64,000 bases of DNA from Curtobacterium sp. MCLR17_036 (GCF_003234445.2 NZ_CP126269.1:1736001-1800000), one strand, 5' to 3'. Positions 44,311 through 53,270 are shown, counted from the first letter of the stretch. Numbers and translations: made by a program. The notes: a model not told the origin generated them from the letters alone.

Positions 44311-45650
44311 CCGCGACCCTGCTCCGTCCCCGCGGCCTCGACGACGCCCTCCGCCTCGCCGTCCCGCAGCGGGTCGGCGTCGTGACGAGCGCCGTCGGCC
44401 TCGGCCTGACCGTCGCGGGCCTCGAGGCCTCCGTCGGCGAGGTCGTCCTCGTCGGGCCCGAGGACGGCGAGCAGACCGCCGTCGAGGTCGTCGCCACCGA
44501 CGGTTCGGGCGTGCGCTGCATGCCCCTCGGCCGCCTGACCGGCGTCACCACCGGCACCCCGGCGCGCCCGACCGGCCGCCCCGTGCTCGTGCCGACCGGC
44601 GCCGGACTGTTCGGCCGGGTGCTCGACGGCCTCGGCCGACCGATCGACGGCCGCGGGCCGCTGACGGCTCCGGACGGCGGGCCGGTCGCGCTCGTGCCGC
44701 TCGACCACGCCACCCCGGACGCGATGGCCCGCACCCGCATCGACACCCCGATGCAGCTCGGCGTGCGCGTGCTCGACACCCTGACCACGGTCGGTCGCGG
44801 ACAGCGCATGGGCTTGTTCGCCGGCTCCGGCGTCGGCAAGTCGTCGCTGCTGTCGATGATCGCGCGCGGGAGCGACGCGGCCGTCAACGTCATCGCACTC
44901 GTCGGCGAGCGCGGTCGCGAGGTCCGTGAGTTCCTCGAGGACGACCTCGGCGCCGAGGGGCTCGCCCGCTCGATCGTCGTCGTCTCGACCTCGGACGAGC
45001 CCGCCCTCATGCGCCTGCGCGCCGCGTTCGTCGCGACCCGGATCGCCGAGTCGTTCCGCGACGCCGGCCAGGACGTCGTGCTCATGATGGACTCGCTCAC
45101 CCGCGTCGCGATGGCGCAGCGCGAGATCGGCCTGTCGGTGGGGGAGCCGCCGGCGACCCGGGGCTACCCGCCGTCGACCTTCTCGGTGCTCGCCGGGCTG
45201 CTCGAACGCGCCGGGACGGACCGGGTCGGCAGCATCACGGGCATGTACACGGTGCTCGTCGACGGCGACGACCACAACGAACCGATCGCGGACGCGGCCC
45301 GCAGCATCCTGGACGGGCACGTCGTGCTCGACCGCAAGCTCGCGATCACCGGACACTTCCCGTCGGTCGACGCCCTCGGGTCGGTCTCGCGCGTCGCGTC
45401 GAAGGTCACCGACCCGGCGCAGCGCGCCGCCGCGACGACGCTCCGGAAGGTCATGGCCGCGCGCCGCGCCGCCCAGGACCTGCTCGACGTCGGCGCCTAC
45501 CAGCGCGGGACGAACCCCCTCGTGGACGCAGCGGTGGACCACCAGGGCGCGATCGACGCGTTCCTGCAGCAGGGCATGGACGAGCGGGCCACGGCGTCGT
45601 CGTCGTGGCAGCGGCTCGGCGGCCTCGTGCAGCAGCTGGGGGTGGCGTGA
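44307..45650 (+). CDS. fliI: Flagellum-specific ATP synthase FliI
   Basis: Export ATPase of 447 residues, homologous to F1 beta. The Walker A motif is GSGVGKSS (173-180), Walker B is DVVLMMDSLTR at about 257-267, and the catalytic region GERGREVREF lies between. The PPATRGYPPSTFSVLAGLLE motif and QRGTNPLVDAAVDHQGAIDA are typical of type III ATPases. The hexamer energises substrate unfolding for flagellar export. The start is GTG at 44307, overlapping fliH, and the stop overlaps fliJ by one base. Confidence 0.96.
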   Translation: MTATLLRPRGLDDALRLAVPQRVGVVTSAVGLGLTVAGLEASVGEVVLVGPEDGEQTAVEVVATDGSGVRCMPLGRLTGVTTGTPARPTGRPVLVPTGAGLFGRVLDGLGRPIDGRGPLTAPDGGPVALVPLDHATPDAMARTRIDTPMQLGVRVLDTLTTVGRGQRMGLFAGSGVGKSSLLSMIARGSDAAVNVIALVGERGREVREFLEDDLGAEGLARSIVVVSTSDEPALMRLRAAFVATRIAESFRDAGQDVVLMMDSLTRVAMAQREIGLSVGEPPATRGYPPSTFSVLAGLLERAGTDRVGSITGMYTVLVDGDDHNEPIADAARSILDGHVVLDRKLAITGHFPSVDALGSVSRVASKVTDPAQRAAATTLRKVMAARRAAQDLLDVGAYQRGTNPLVDAAVDHQGAIDAFLQQGMDERATASSSWQRLGGLVQQLGVA

Positions 45651-46081
45651 TGGCCCGCCGCTTCCCACTCGCCGGGCTCCTGCGCCTGCGGCACGCCGAA
45701 CAGGACCGTGCCGCGGCGTCGCTCGCCACCGCGAACGAGCGGGTGCGCGACGCCGCCGACGCCCGGATCGCCGCCCGTCGCAGCCTGGCCGACACCGAGG
45801 GCACGCAGCCGATCCAGGACGCCGCCACCCTGAGCGCCGTCGCCGCGGCCCGCGCCGCGACCCGGGGGATGCTCGAGGAGCTCGACGCCGTCGTCCGCAC
45901 CCGTCAGGCCGACGCCGACCACGCCCAGCAGGCGTACACCGCCGCGCGCCGCGCTGCGGTCGGCCTCGAGAAGCTCGAGGGCAAGCACGTCGAACAGCAG
46001 GCAGCCGAGGAGCTCCGCGTCGAACAGGACGCCCTCGACGAGATCGCGGCACGCCGCCGCACGGAAGGTGGTGCTCGGTGA
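45650..46081 (+). CDS. fliJ: FliJ-type flagellar export protein
   Basis: Protein of 143 residues, almost entirely predicted coiled coil (RFPLAGLLRLRHAEQDRAAA, SAVAAARAATRGMLEELDAV, RRAAVGLEKLEGKHVEQQAA and EELRVEQDALDEIAARRR). FliJ is the central stalk inside the FliI hexamer and engages FlhA. Sequence conservation is low in this family, so the call rests on length, coiled-coil character and position directly after fliI. It overlaps both fliI (one base) and the next gene (GTGA). Confidence 0.83.
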   Translation: MARRFPLAGLLRLRHAEQDRAAASLATANERVRDAADARIAARRSLADTEGTQPIQDAATLSAVAAARAATRGMLEELDAVVRTRQADADHAQQAYTAARRAAVGLEKLEGKHVEQQAAEELRVEQDALDEIAARRRTEGGAR

Positions 46082-46827
46082 GCGTCGAGGCCGTGCTCTC
46101 CCGGATCTCCGAGATCCGGTCCCAGATCGACTCCCTGCGGGGGACGCCGGCCGTCGCGCCGTCCTCGACCGCCGGGTCGTCGTCCACCGCCGCGTCGTCG
46201 AGCGCCTTCGCCGACGCGCTGGCGACCGCGACCGACGGCGGGGCCGGCGCGGGTGTCGGGTCGACCGCCGCGGGTCCGGCCGCCGCCACCGCGACCAGGA
46301 CCCCGGCGACCTCGGTCGACGCGGGCAAGGACACCCTGGCCACCGGCAGCGGCGCCACCGGGTCCGACGTGGTGGCCGACGCGAAGAAGTACCTCGGCGT
46401 GCCGTACGTGTTCGGCGGCACGACCACGTCGGGGATGGACTGCTCGGGCCTCGTGCAGACGGTCTTCAAGGACCTCGGCGTCACGATGCCCCGGGTCGTG
46501 CCGGACCAGGCACGGATGGGCGTCGAGGTCGGCTCCCTGCGCGACGCGCAGCCCGGCGACCTCATCGTGCCGAAGGGCGAGCAGCACGTCGTCATCTACG
46601 TCGGCGACGGGAAGGTGCTGCACGCGCCGCGCCCCGGCAAGGACGTCCGGATCGTCGACAACTGGTACTCCGACGCCGACATCGCGACCATCCGCCGCAT
46701 CGTCCCCGCACAGCCGTCCGCCGCGACGGCAGCGACGGCAGCGACCGCGGGCACCGCGGCGCGGAGCGCCACCGACCTGCAGACCGCCGCGCTGCTGTCC
46801 ATGATGCAGTCCGGGAGCGCCGCTTGA
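46078..46827 (+). CDS. NlpC/P60 family cysteine peptidase in the flagellar operon
   Basis: Protein of 249 residues with a helical N-terminus, an Ala/Thr/Ser-rich linker (about 25-100) and a C40 NlpC/P60 domain at about 100-212. The catalytic residues are C122 in GMDCSGLV, H170 in EQHVVIYVGDG and H182 in LHAPRPG. It probably cleaves peptidoglycan stem peptides to open the wall for the rod, the place that FlgJ muramidase or a lytic transglycosylase fills in other bacteria. No classic signal peptide is visible, so export through the flagellar apparatus is possible. The start is GTG at 46078, overlapping fliJ. Confidence 0.88.
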   Translation: MSVEAVLSRISEIRSQIDSLRGTPAVAPSSTAGSSSTAASSSAFADALATATDGGAGAGVGSTAAGPAAATATRTPATSVDAGKDTLATGSGATGSDVVADAKKYLGVPYVFGGTTTSGMDCSGLVQTVFKDLGVTMPRVVPDQARMGVEVGSLRDAQPGDLIVPKGEQHVVIYVGDGKVLHAPRPGKDVRIVDNWYSDADIATIRRIVPAQPSAATAATAATAGTAARSATDLQTAALLSMMQSGSAA

Positions 46828-48332
46828 GCATGACCATCAGCACCCAGCCCGCCGCGCCGGCCCCCACCGGTGCGGGACGCCCGACGGTGGACCCGGCGGA
46901 CGGCGGCTCGTTCGACGCCGCGCTGTCCGCCGCCGTGGCGACCGACCGCCGCGGTGCCGACCACGGCGCTGACCACGGCGCCGACCGCAGGGGCGACCGC
47001 GCCGCGGGCCGCTCCGCGCAGCCGACGCCGGGGCGCGACGACAGTGCTCCGGAGCCGGACGGCGTCGACCCGGGGGCGGTGCCGCCGCTGACGCTGGTGC
47101 CCGTCGCGCTCGTCCCCGTCCTGTCGGCGTCCGCCCCGGCCGAGGTCACCGCGGACACGCTCGAGACGACGACGACGACGACAGCGTCGACCGTGACCGC
47201 GCCCTCGCCGGCGTCGACCGCTCTCGCCGCGCTCCTGCCGACATCGGACGAGTCGACGGACGCTCCGACTGCCCCGTCGACTACCCAGTCGACCGACCCG
47301 TCGACCGCGGCCGGGGCCGTCCGCGCGGCGGAGCCCTCCGTGACCACCGCGGCCCCGGCGACCACGGCCCAGGCTCGTCCCGCCGGCCCGGTGATCGCTG
47401 CGGCTGCGGCTGCGGCTCCGGCCGTGGCCGTCGGTACCGCAGCACCGGCGCCGACACCGACGCCGGCCTCGACACCGGCGCCGGCCTCGACACCCCTCGG
47501 CGGTGCGGTGCCCACGGCCGCCGCCGCACCGGCCGCACCGGCCGCATCGGCCGACGAGGCGGTGGCGTCGACCGTCCCCGCGGCCTCCCCGGACCGGCCC
47601 GGCGTCGGTACCGGCGTGCCCGCCGCCACAGCGACCACGGTCGCGGCCGCCGGAGCCGTCCCCTCCCGGCCGACGACCCCCGCGGTCGTGACCGACACCG
47701 CCGGGCCGACCCCGTCCTCCGCACCCAGCGCGACCACCGCCGGTCCCGTCGTCGCACCGGCAGCCGACGCTGCCGACGCGAGCGGCGCCCGGACCGGCTC
47801 CGAGGACCAGCCGCAGCGGTCGACGGCGGGCGACCAGGGCCTCCCGACCGTCCCCACCGCCCGCGCTGCCGCGACCACCGTCGCCTCGCCCGCCGCACCC
47901 GCGCCGGCCACGACGTCCGCGCCGGTCGCGCAGCAGCTCGCCCGACCGGTCTTCTCGCTCGCCCAGGCCGGGCCCGGCGAGCACGTCGTGACGGTGCAGC
48001 TCACGCCGGACGCCCTCGGACCGGTCACGGTCCGCGCCCACGTCACCACCCACGGCATGCACGTCGAGCTGTTCGCCGCCTCGGACGCGGGCCGCGACGC
48101 GGTCCGGCAGGTCCTGCCGGACCTGCGCCGCGACGCCGCCGGCAGCGGGGCCGCCACCACGCTCGACCTGTCGTCGCAGAACCACCCCGACACGTCCCCG
48201 GGTCGCGACCAGCGCCCGGCCGCCGGCCCGCCCCGTGCGGAGACCGGCCTGGAGGCACGGGCCACCCCGCGCACCCAGCCCACCACCACGACACCCAGCG
48301 TCCGCACCGCGGGACTCGACGTCCTCGCCTGA
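46824..48332 (+). CDS. fliK: Flagellar hook-length control protein FliK
   Basis: Protein of about 502 residues. More than three quarters (about 10-370) is extremely Ala/Thr/Pro/Ser-rich and probably disordered, as expected for the molecular-ruler segment. The C-terminal Flg_hook domain is at about 375-440 (VTVQLTPDALGPVTVRAHVT and HGMHVELFAASDAGRDAVRQ), which interacts with FlhB to switch export specificity. I prefer the TTG at 46824, six bases after GGGAG and overlapping the previous stop; the ATG at 46830 is the alternative. Confidence 0.87.
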   Translation: MSMTISTQPAAPAPTGAGRPTVDPADGGSFDAALSAAVATDRRGADHGADHGADRRGDRAAGRSAQPTPGRDDSAPEPDGVDPGAVPPLTLVPVALVPVLSASAPAEVTADTLETTTTTTASTVTAPSPASTALAALLPTSDESTDAPTAPSTTQSTDPSTAAGAVRAAEPSVTTAAPATTAQARPAGPVIAAAAAAAPAVAVGTAAPAPTPTPASTPAPASTPLGGAVPTAAAAPAAPAASADEAVASTVPAASPDRPGVGTGVPAATATTVAAAGAVPSRPTTPAVVTDTAGPTPSSAPSATTAGPVVAPAADAADASGARTGSEDQPQRSTAGDQGLPTVPTARAAATTVASPAAPAPATTSAPVAQQLARPVFSLAQAGPGEHVVTVQLTPDALGPVTVRAHVTTHGMHVELFAASDAGRDAVRQVLPDLRRDAAGSGAATTLDLSSQNHPDTSPGRDQRPAAGPPRAETGLEARATPRTQPTTTTPSVRTAGLDVLA

Positions 48333-48362
48333 CCGGCCCACGAACGAGAGACAGGAACCGAC

Positions 48363-48803
48363 ATGCCCGTCGACGGCATCACCGGCAGCGTGGACCAGGC
48401 CACGCAGGCAGCGGCCCTCGCCGCGAACGCGAGCAACCAGAAGTCCCAGACGATGGACTCCGAGGTGTTCATGAAGCTGCTCGTCACGCAGCTGCGGAAC
48501 CAGGACCCGTCCTCGCCGATGGACACGAACCAGATGATCAGCCAGCAGACGCAGCTCGCGATGATGGAGCAGATCACCAACCAGACCACGACGGGGAACG
48601 AGAACTTCTCGTTGCAGATGCGAATCGCCGCCGCGAACCTCGTCGGCAAGCAGGTGAGCTACACCGACGCCGACTCGGGGAAGTCCGTCACCGGGACCGC
48701 CTCGGCCGTGTCGTACGCGAAGAGCGTGCCCACGGTCACCGTGAACGGGAAGGAGGTCGCCCTCGACGTGATCTCCGGCATCACCACCACCACGGCCCCC
48801 TGA
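48363..48803 (+). CDS. flgD: Flagellar hook assembly (scaffolding) protein FlgD
   Basis: Hook cap protein of 146 residues needed for FlgE polymerisation. The conserved N-terminal segment is MDSEVFMKLLVTQLRNQDPS followed by SPMDTNQMISQQTQLAMMEQ. The C-terminal part is a short version (NLVGKQVSYTDADSGKSVTG), lacking the larger FLG-Ig/tudor region of enterobacterial FlgD. The ATG at 48363 follows GAGACAGGAA, 30 bases after the fliK stop. Confidence 0.93.
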   Translation: MPVDGITGSVDQATQAAALAANASNQKSQTMDSEVFMKLLVTQLRNQDPSSPMDTNQMISQQTQLAMMEQITNQTTTGNENFSLQMRIAAANLVGKQVSYTDADSGKSVTGTASAVSYAKSVPTVTVNGKEVALDVISGITTTTAP

Positions 48804-48827
48804 CCCCTCGGTCGCTCCGTCTGCGGT

Positions 48828-48892
48828 CTTCCTCCGCTCTCCCTCTGCTCTCCCTCCGCTCTTCCCCAGTTCTTCCTCCGTTCTTCCGAAAG
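48828..48892. repeat. Pyrimidine-rich tract upstream of flgE
   Basis: About 65 bases consist almost wholly of C and T on the plus strand, with repeated words close to CTCTCCCTCCGCTC and CTTCCTCCG. It directly precedes the AAAGGA Shine-Dalgarno sequence of flgE. No hairpin is possible within it, so the mRNA leader would be unusually unstructured. Confidence 0.75.
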
Positions 48893-48900
48893 GACGCACC

Positions 48901-50076
48901 ATGCTCCGCTCGCTCTACTCCGGCATCTCCGGCCTCCGCTCGCACCAGCAGATGCTCGACGTGACCGGCAACAACATCGCCAACGTGAACACCGTCGGCT
49001 TCAAGTCGTCGACCACCGTCTTCCAGGACACCCTGTCGCAGATGACCCAGGGTGCCGGCGGACCGCAGACCGGCATCGGCGGCACGAACCCGGCGCAGAT
49101 CGGCCTCGGCGTGCAGGTCGCCGGCGTGTCGACGAACTTCGCGCAGGGCTCCGCGCAGGCCACCGGCAAGGCGACCGACCTGATGATCTCCGGCGACGGC
49201 TTCTTCGTCACCCGCCTCGGCAACGACACGGTCTACAGCCGCGCCGGCGCGTTCGACTTCGACGCGAACGGCCGCCTGGTCACCGCCGATGGCAAGATCG
49301 TGCAGGGCTACTCGGCCACGAACGGCGTCGTGAACGAGGGCGGCGAGCTCTCGGACATCCGCCTGCCGCTCGACGCGGCTGCCCCCGCGACCGCGACGAC
49401 CGCGGCCACGGTGAGCGGCAACCTGCCGTCGGACACACCGCTCAACCAGACGCTCAACCGCGACGTCACCGTCTACGACCAGAACGGCACGAAGCGCACG
49501 CTGTCCCTCGCGTACACGCGCACCGCCGACGGCTGGAACGTCTCGGGCTCGGACGGCACGGGCAACCCGGTGCGCGGCGCGATCACCTTCGCGGCCGACG
49601 GCTCCATCGCCTCGGGGTCGGCCATGACGGTCAACGGCGTCCGGGTCGACATGACCCAGCTGACCGGCTTCGCGGGGCTCACCACCGCGTCGATCTCGTC
49701 GCAGAACGGCCGCGAGGCCGGCGCCCTGCAGGGCTACTCGATCTCGAAGGACGGCACGGTCACGGGCACGTTCTCGAACGGCGCGTCGCTCGCGCTCGGA
49801 CGCATCGCCCTCGCGACGTTCGCCAACCCGGCCGGCCTCGAGAAGACCGGCGCCTCGGGCTACCGCGCCACCGCGAACTCGGGCCAGCCGGCCGTCGGCA
49901 CGCCCGGCTCCGCCGGCGTCGGCTCACTCGCCTCGGGCACGCTCGAGATGTCGAACGTCGACCTGTCGCAGGAGTTCACGAACCTCATCGTCGCGCAGCG
50001 CGGGTTCCAGGCGAACGCCCGCATCATCACCACCTCGGACGAGGTGCTGCAGGAGCTGACGAACCTGAAGCGGTAG
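48901..50076 (+). CDS. flgE: Flagellar hook protein FlgE
   Basis: Hook subunit of 391 residues. The N-terminus reads MLRSLYSGISGLRSHQQMLD followed by VTGNNIANVNTVGFKSS. The D1 domain contains LMISGDGFFVTRLGNDTVYS and AGAFDFDANGRLVTADGKIV. The C-terminal rod-hook helix contains GTLEMSNVDLSQEFTNLIVA and QRGFQANARIITTSDEVLQE. It assembles under the FlgD cap to a length set by FliK. The ATG at 48901 follows GAAAGGA. It is the last flagellar gene of this block, and a 24 bp palindrome follows 36 bases after the stop. Confidence 0.96.
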   Translation: MLRSLYSGISGLRSHQQMLDVTGNNIANVNTVGFKSSTTVFQDTLSQMTQGAGGPQTGIGGTNPAQIGLGVQVAGVSTNFAQGSAQATGKATDLMISGDGFFVTRLGNDTVYSRAGAFDFDANGRLVTADGKIVQGYSATNGVVNEGGELSDIRLPLDAAAPATATTAATVSGNLPSDTPLNQTLNRDVTVYDQNGTKRTLSLAYTRTADGWNVSGSDGTGNPVRGAITFAADGSIASGSAMTVNGVRVDMTQLTGFAGLTTASISSQNGREAGALQGYSISKDGTVTGTFSNGASLALGRIALATFANPAGLEKTGASGYRATANSGQPAVGTPGSAGVGSLASGTLEMSNVDLSQEFTNLIVAQRGFQANARIITTSDEVLQELTNLKR

Positions 50077-50112
50077 TCCGGGCGCGTCGCGCGCTGGTGC
50101 CTTTTCGCGCAT

Positions 50113-50165
50113 CGTGAGCAGGAATGGTCGGGTCCCTTCGGGGGACTCGACCATTCCTGCTCACG
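50113..50165. repeat. GTGAGCAG palindrome between flgE and mtnN
   Basis: Stem of 24 pairs including one G-T (50113-50136 with 50142-50165), loop TTCGG, opening CGTGAGCAGGAATGGTCGGG. It is a member of the family also at 20.4, 21.1 and 53.3 kb. It lies between two convergent stops, so termination is the simplest role. Confidence 0.85.
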
Positions 50166-50222
50166 GAGCGTCCGGCCTCGCCCGGACCGCGGCGTACCGC
50201 GGGTCGTCAGGCGGTCAGGCCG

Positions 50223-50936
50223 TCAGGCCGTCAGGCCGAGGACGATGTCGTGCACGACCCGGGCCGCCCGGGCAGCCGCGTCGTCCAGGTGCTCGCGGAA
50301 CTCGTCGCCGTCGGGGGCGCACAGGTCGCTGATGCACCGGACCGAGACGAACGGCATGTCGTGCACGTGCGCGAACTGCGCGATGGCCGCGGACTCCATG
50401 TCGACCGCGGCGACGGTGGGGAAGGCGTCGCGGAGCAGGCGGGCGCGGCCCTCGGTGACGAAGACCTCGCTCGAGCCGATGGTCGCGGCCAGTACCCGGT
50501 CCTCGGTGTCGGCGTTGCGTGCGAGCGCGAGCAGCCGGTCGTCGGGTGCGTAGCCCGTCGGCATGCCCGGCACCTGGCCGAGCGCGTAGCCGAAGGCCGT
50601 CGCGTCGGCGTTGAGGTTCACGTAGCGGTCCCCGACGACCACGTCCCCGATCGCGACGCCGTGCATCAGCCCGCCGGCGGTGCCCACGCTGATGACCGGC
50701 ACGCCGGGACCGTAGTCGTGGAAGCAGTGCGCCACGGTGGCGGTCGCGTTCGTGAAGCCGATGCCGCTGCGGCGCACCGCGACGGTCGCGCCGTCGATGT
50801 CGAGCAGGTGGTGGTCGTCGTGGCCGCCGACCGGGCCGTCGAGGACCGGTGTGCCGTCGAAGAGCGAGGCGAAGGCCGCGACCTCTTCGCTCATGGCGGC
50901 GATGACGACCGCGATCGGGCGTTGGTGGGGGAGCAC
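50223..50936 (-). CDS. mtnN: 5'-methylthioadenosine/S-adenosylhomocysteine nucleosidase
   Basis: Purine nucleoside phosphorylase superfamily enzyme of 237 residues that removes adenine from MTA and SAH in methionine and methylation salvage. Motifs include IAVVIAAMSEEVAAF at the N-terminus, PVISVGTAGGLMHGVAIGDV, the ribose-binding AAVDMESAAIAQ and the catalytic-aspartate motif VRCISDLCA. The GTG at 50936 gives the normal N-terminus; the internal ATG at 50894 would remove the first strand. It is a single gene, convergent with flgE. Confidence 0.9.
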   Translation of the reverse strand: MLPHQRPIAVVIAAMSEEVAAFASLFDGTPVLDGPVGGHDDHHLLDIDGATVAVRRSGIGFTNATATVAHCFHDYGPGVPVISVGTAGGLMHGVAIGDVVVGDRYVNLNADATAFGYALGQVPGMPTGYAPDDRLLALARNADTEDRVLAATIGSSEVFVTEGRARLLRDAFPTVAAVDMESAAIAQFAHVHDMPFVSVRCISDLCAPDGDEFREHLDDAAARAARVVHDIVLGLTA

Positions 50937-51068
50937 TGATCGATCCTCGCACGCGCCACGGACGTCGCGGACACCGGCACGGTCCCGGACGGCGTTCCGC
51001 GGCGTACGGTCGGCGACACCGCGGTCGTCCCGCTCGGGGCGAGCCGCACCGACGACCAGGAGGATCGC

Positions 51069-51629
51069 ATGAGCCAGCACGTCACCACCGCTTCGGTCAC
51101 CGCCCGCACCCTGCTCCGCCTCGCGCTGGGGGCGGTGCTCGTCTCGCACGGCTCCCAGAAGCTCTTCGGCGCGTTCGGCGGCGGCGGGATCGAGGGGACC
51201 GCCCAGGGCATGCACGCCATGGGCTTCCGGCCCGGACGCCGCAACGCCGTGCTCGCGGGGATCGGCGAGGCCGGTTCCGGAGCGGCCCTGGCCCTCGGGC
51301 TCGCCACTCCGATCGCGGGCGCCGGGGCCGCCACGACCATGGGCGTCGCGTCGAGCGTGCACACGCCGAACGGGTTCTTCAACGCGGACGGCGGGCTCGA
51401 GTTCCCGGCGTTCCTCGGCTTCACGGCGGCGATGTTCGCCCTGGGCGGCCCCGGCCCGGTGTCGCTCGACCACGCGACGCGGCACGTCCTCGACCGGCCG
51501 TGGCTGCGCGCCGTCGCCCTCGTCGCGGTGCCGGTGGCGATCGCGGTGCAGGTCACGCAGCGGCGGCGGGCACTCGCGTCCGACCCCGCGCCGAGCGGCG
51601 ACGCCGCCGGCGACCAGCCCGACGCGTAG
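51069..51629 (+). CDS. DoxX family membrane protein
   Basis: Membrane protein of 186 residues with four hydrophobic helices. The family signature RLALGAVLVSHGSQKLFGAF in the first helix and FRPGRRNAVLAGIGEAGSGA in the second match DoxX/SURF4-like proteins. Members are linked to redox balance and thiol stress in mycobacteria; here the role is unknown. The ATG at 51069 follows CAGGAGGA, an excellent Shine-Dalgarno sequence. It converges on the antiporter gene across 60 bases. Confidence 0.88.
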   Translation: MSQHVTTASVTARTLLRLALGAVLVSHGSQKLFGAFGGGGIEGTAQGMHAMGFRPGRRNAVLAGIGEAGSGAALALGLATPIAGAGAATTMGVASSVHTPNGFFNADGGLEFPAFLGFTAAMFALGGPGPVSLDHATRHVLDRPWLRAVALVAVPVAIAVQVTQRRRALASDPAPSGDAAGDQPDA

Positions 51630-51689
51630 CGGGCAGGCCGCGGCAGTCGGCGCTCTGCGGTCCGGCGGCGGCGCGGCGCGCCCCGGCGG

Positions 51690-53270
51690 TCACGGGGGTG
51701 TGATGCCGCCGAGCCGGGCCTCTTCCGCGTCGTAGCCGGCGCGCACCTGCCGCAGGACCAGGTCGTCGATCTCGTCGGCGTCGCGGAGGCGCAGCAGCGT
51801 CGCCGCCTTGTGCTGCACGAGGGCGAGTTCCAGGGCGACGGCGCTGTCGTGCCGCTGGACGGCGGGGTGGTCGTCGTCGTCCTCCTCGCGGGCCTGGATG
51901 ACGTCGAGGTGTGCCTCGTAGTCCTTGCGCACCCGCTCGACCGTGGCGCGGTCGGCACCGGCGGAGCGGGCGAGGCGGGGGAGCGCGGCGAGCGCTTCCT
52001 CGATGGCCGTCCGTTCGGCGTACCGGCGCTCCTCGCCGACGGACTCGTCCTCGGGCAGCGCGGCGGCCCGGAGCACCGCGGGCAGCACGAGCGCCTGCCC
52101 GACGATGGTCACGACGACGACGCCGGCGGTCACGAAGACGATGAGGTCGCGGTCCGGGAACCCGCTGCCGGACTCGAGGGTGCGCGGCACGGCGACGGCC
52201 ATCGCGAGCGACACCGCCCCGCGGAACCCGGCGAAGCCACTCACCAGGCGGTCGCGGTGCCCTTCGCGCGGGGCGCCGCCGGTGCGGCGGGTGACGACCC
52301 AGACGGCACCGCCCGCGGCGTTGAGGAAGGCGAAGCGCACGAGCACGAGGACGGCGGCGACCGCGAGGATGATGCCGCCGGCGCGCAGCAGGTCGCGGGG
52401 TTCGAGCGCGCGGGCGGCGACCATCGCCTCGATGCCGACGAGCACGAACAGTGCGCCGTTCAGCAGGAAGGTCAGGAAGGACCAGAACGCGCGGACCTGC
52501 TGCCGGGTCTCGGCACGATCGAGCTTCGGGCCGACCTGGCTCACGACGATCCCGGCCGCCACCACCGCCAGGACGCCCGAGGCACCGATCGCCTCGGCCG
52601 CCAGGAACGCGGCGAACGGCACGAGCAGGGTGACGAGGTTCTCGAGCACGACGGTGTCGACCCGTCGGAGCACCAGGGTGCCGACCCACGCGGCGGCGAG
52701 ACCGGCCGCGACGCCGCCCAGGTAGGACAGCGCGAGCATGCCGGACACGCCCCAGAAGGTCAGCTCCTGCGTGCCGACGGTCACCGCGACCGCGATGCCG
52801 TAGACGACGAGGGTCGTGCCGTCGTTGACCAGGCTCTCCGCGCGGAGCACCGTCACGTTGCGCCGGGGCAGCATCTTCGTGAGCACACCGACCGCGGTGG
52901 CGTCGGTCGGCGCGACGGCGGCACCGAGCACCCAGGCCGGCCCCCACGGCATGCCGAGCAGGTGCAGCAGGACGGCGACCGCGCCCGCGGTGACGACGAC
53001 GAGCAGGGTGCCCATCAGCACGATGCCGCGCAGGTTCTTCCGGATCTCGCGCAGCGACGTGGTGAGGCTCTCCCAGTACAGCAGCGCCGGCAGGAAGAGC
53101 AGCAGCACGGCGTCGGCGGGCAGCTCGACGTGCGCGAACGCCGGCACGAAGGCGAGCAGGGCGCCGAAGACGAGGAGCAGCACGGGCGGGGCGACCCGCA
53201 GACGGTCGGCGAGCCCGGCCGTCAACGCGATTGCGAGGCCGAGCACGACCACCAGTTCAGGACCCAGCAC
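51690..53270 (-). CDS. Na+/H+ antiporter, CPA1 (NhaP/NhaO) family
   Basis: Cation/proton antiporter of 526 residues with about 12 transmembrane helices in the first 400 and a hydrophilic, acidic C-terminal domain (about 405-526). Ion-site motifs of CPA1 are present: VAPTDATAVGV in helix 5, ESLVNDGTTLVVYG in helix 6 and GFRGAVSLAMAVAVP near the end. It exchanges Na+ (or K+) for H+, supporting pH and salt homeostasis. The GTG at 53270 is chosen because GAGGAG sits five bases upstream. Confidence 0.92.
   Translation of the reverse strand: MLGPELVVVLGLAIALTAGLADRLRVAPPVLLLVFGALLAFVPAFAHVELPADAVLLLFLPALLYWESLTTSLREIRKNLRGIVLMGTLLVVVTAGAVAVLLHLLGMPWGPAWVLGAAVAPTDATAVGVLTKMLPRRNVTVLRAESLVNDGTTLVVYGIAVAVTVGTQELTFWGVSGMLALSYLGGVAAGLAAAWVGTLVLRRVDTVVLENLVTLLVPFAAFLAAEAIGASGVLAVVAAGIVVSQVGPKLDRAETRQQVRAFWSFLTFLLNGALFVLVGIEAMVAARALEPRDLLRAGGIILAVAAVLVLVRFAFLNAAGGAVWVVTRRTGGAPREGHRDRLVSGFAGFRGAVSLAMAVAVPRTLESGSGFPDRDLIVFVTAGVVVVTIVGQALVLPAVLRAAALPEDESVGEERRYAERTAIEEALAALPRLARSAGADRATVERVRKDYEAHLDVIQAREEDDDDHPAVQRHDSAVALELALVQHKAATLLRLRDADEIDDLVLRQVRAGYDAEEARLGGITPP

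Noticed and set aside
46592..48902. Two long leftward open frames opposite fliK and flgD
   Set aside because: They mirror the low-complexity Ala/Thr/Pro codons of fliK; no ribosome-binding site or motif.
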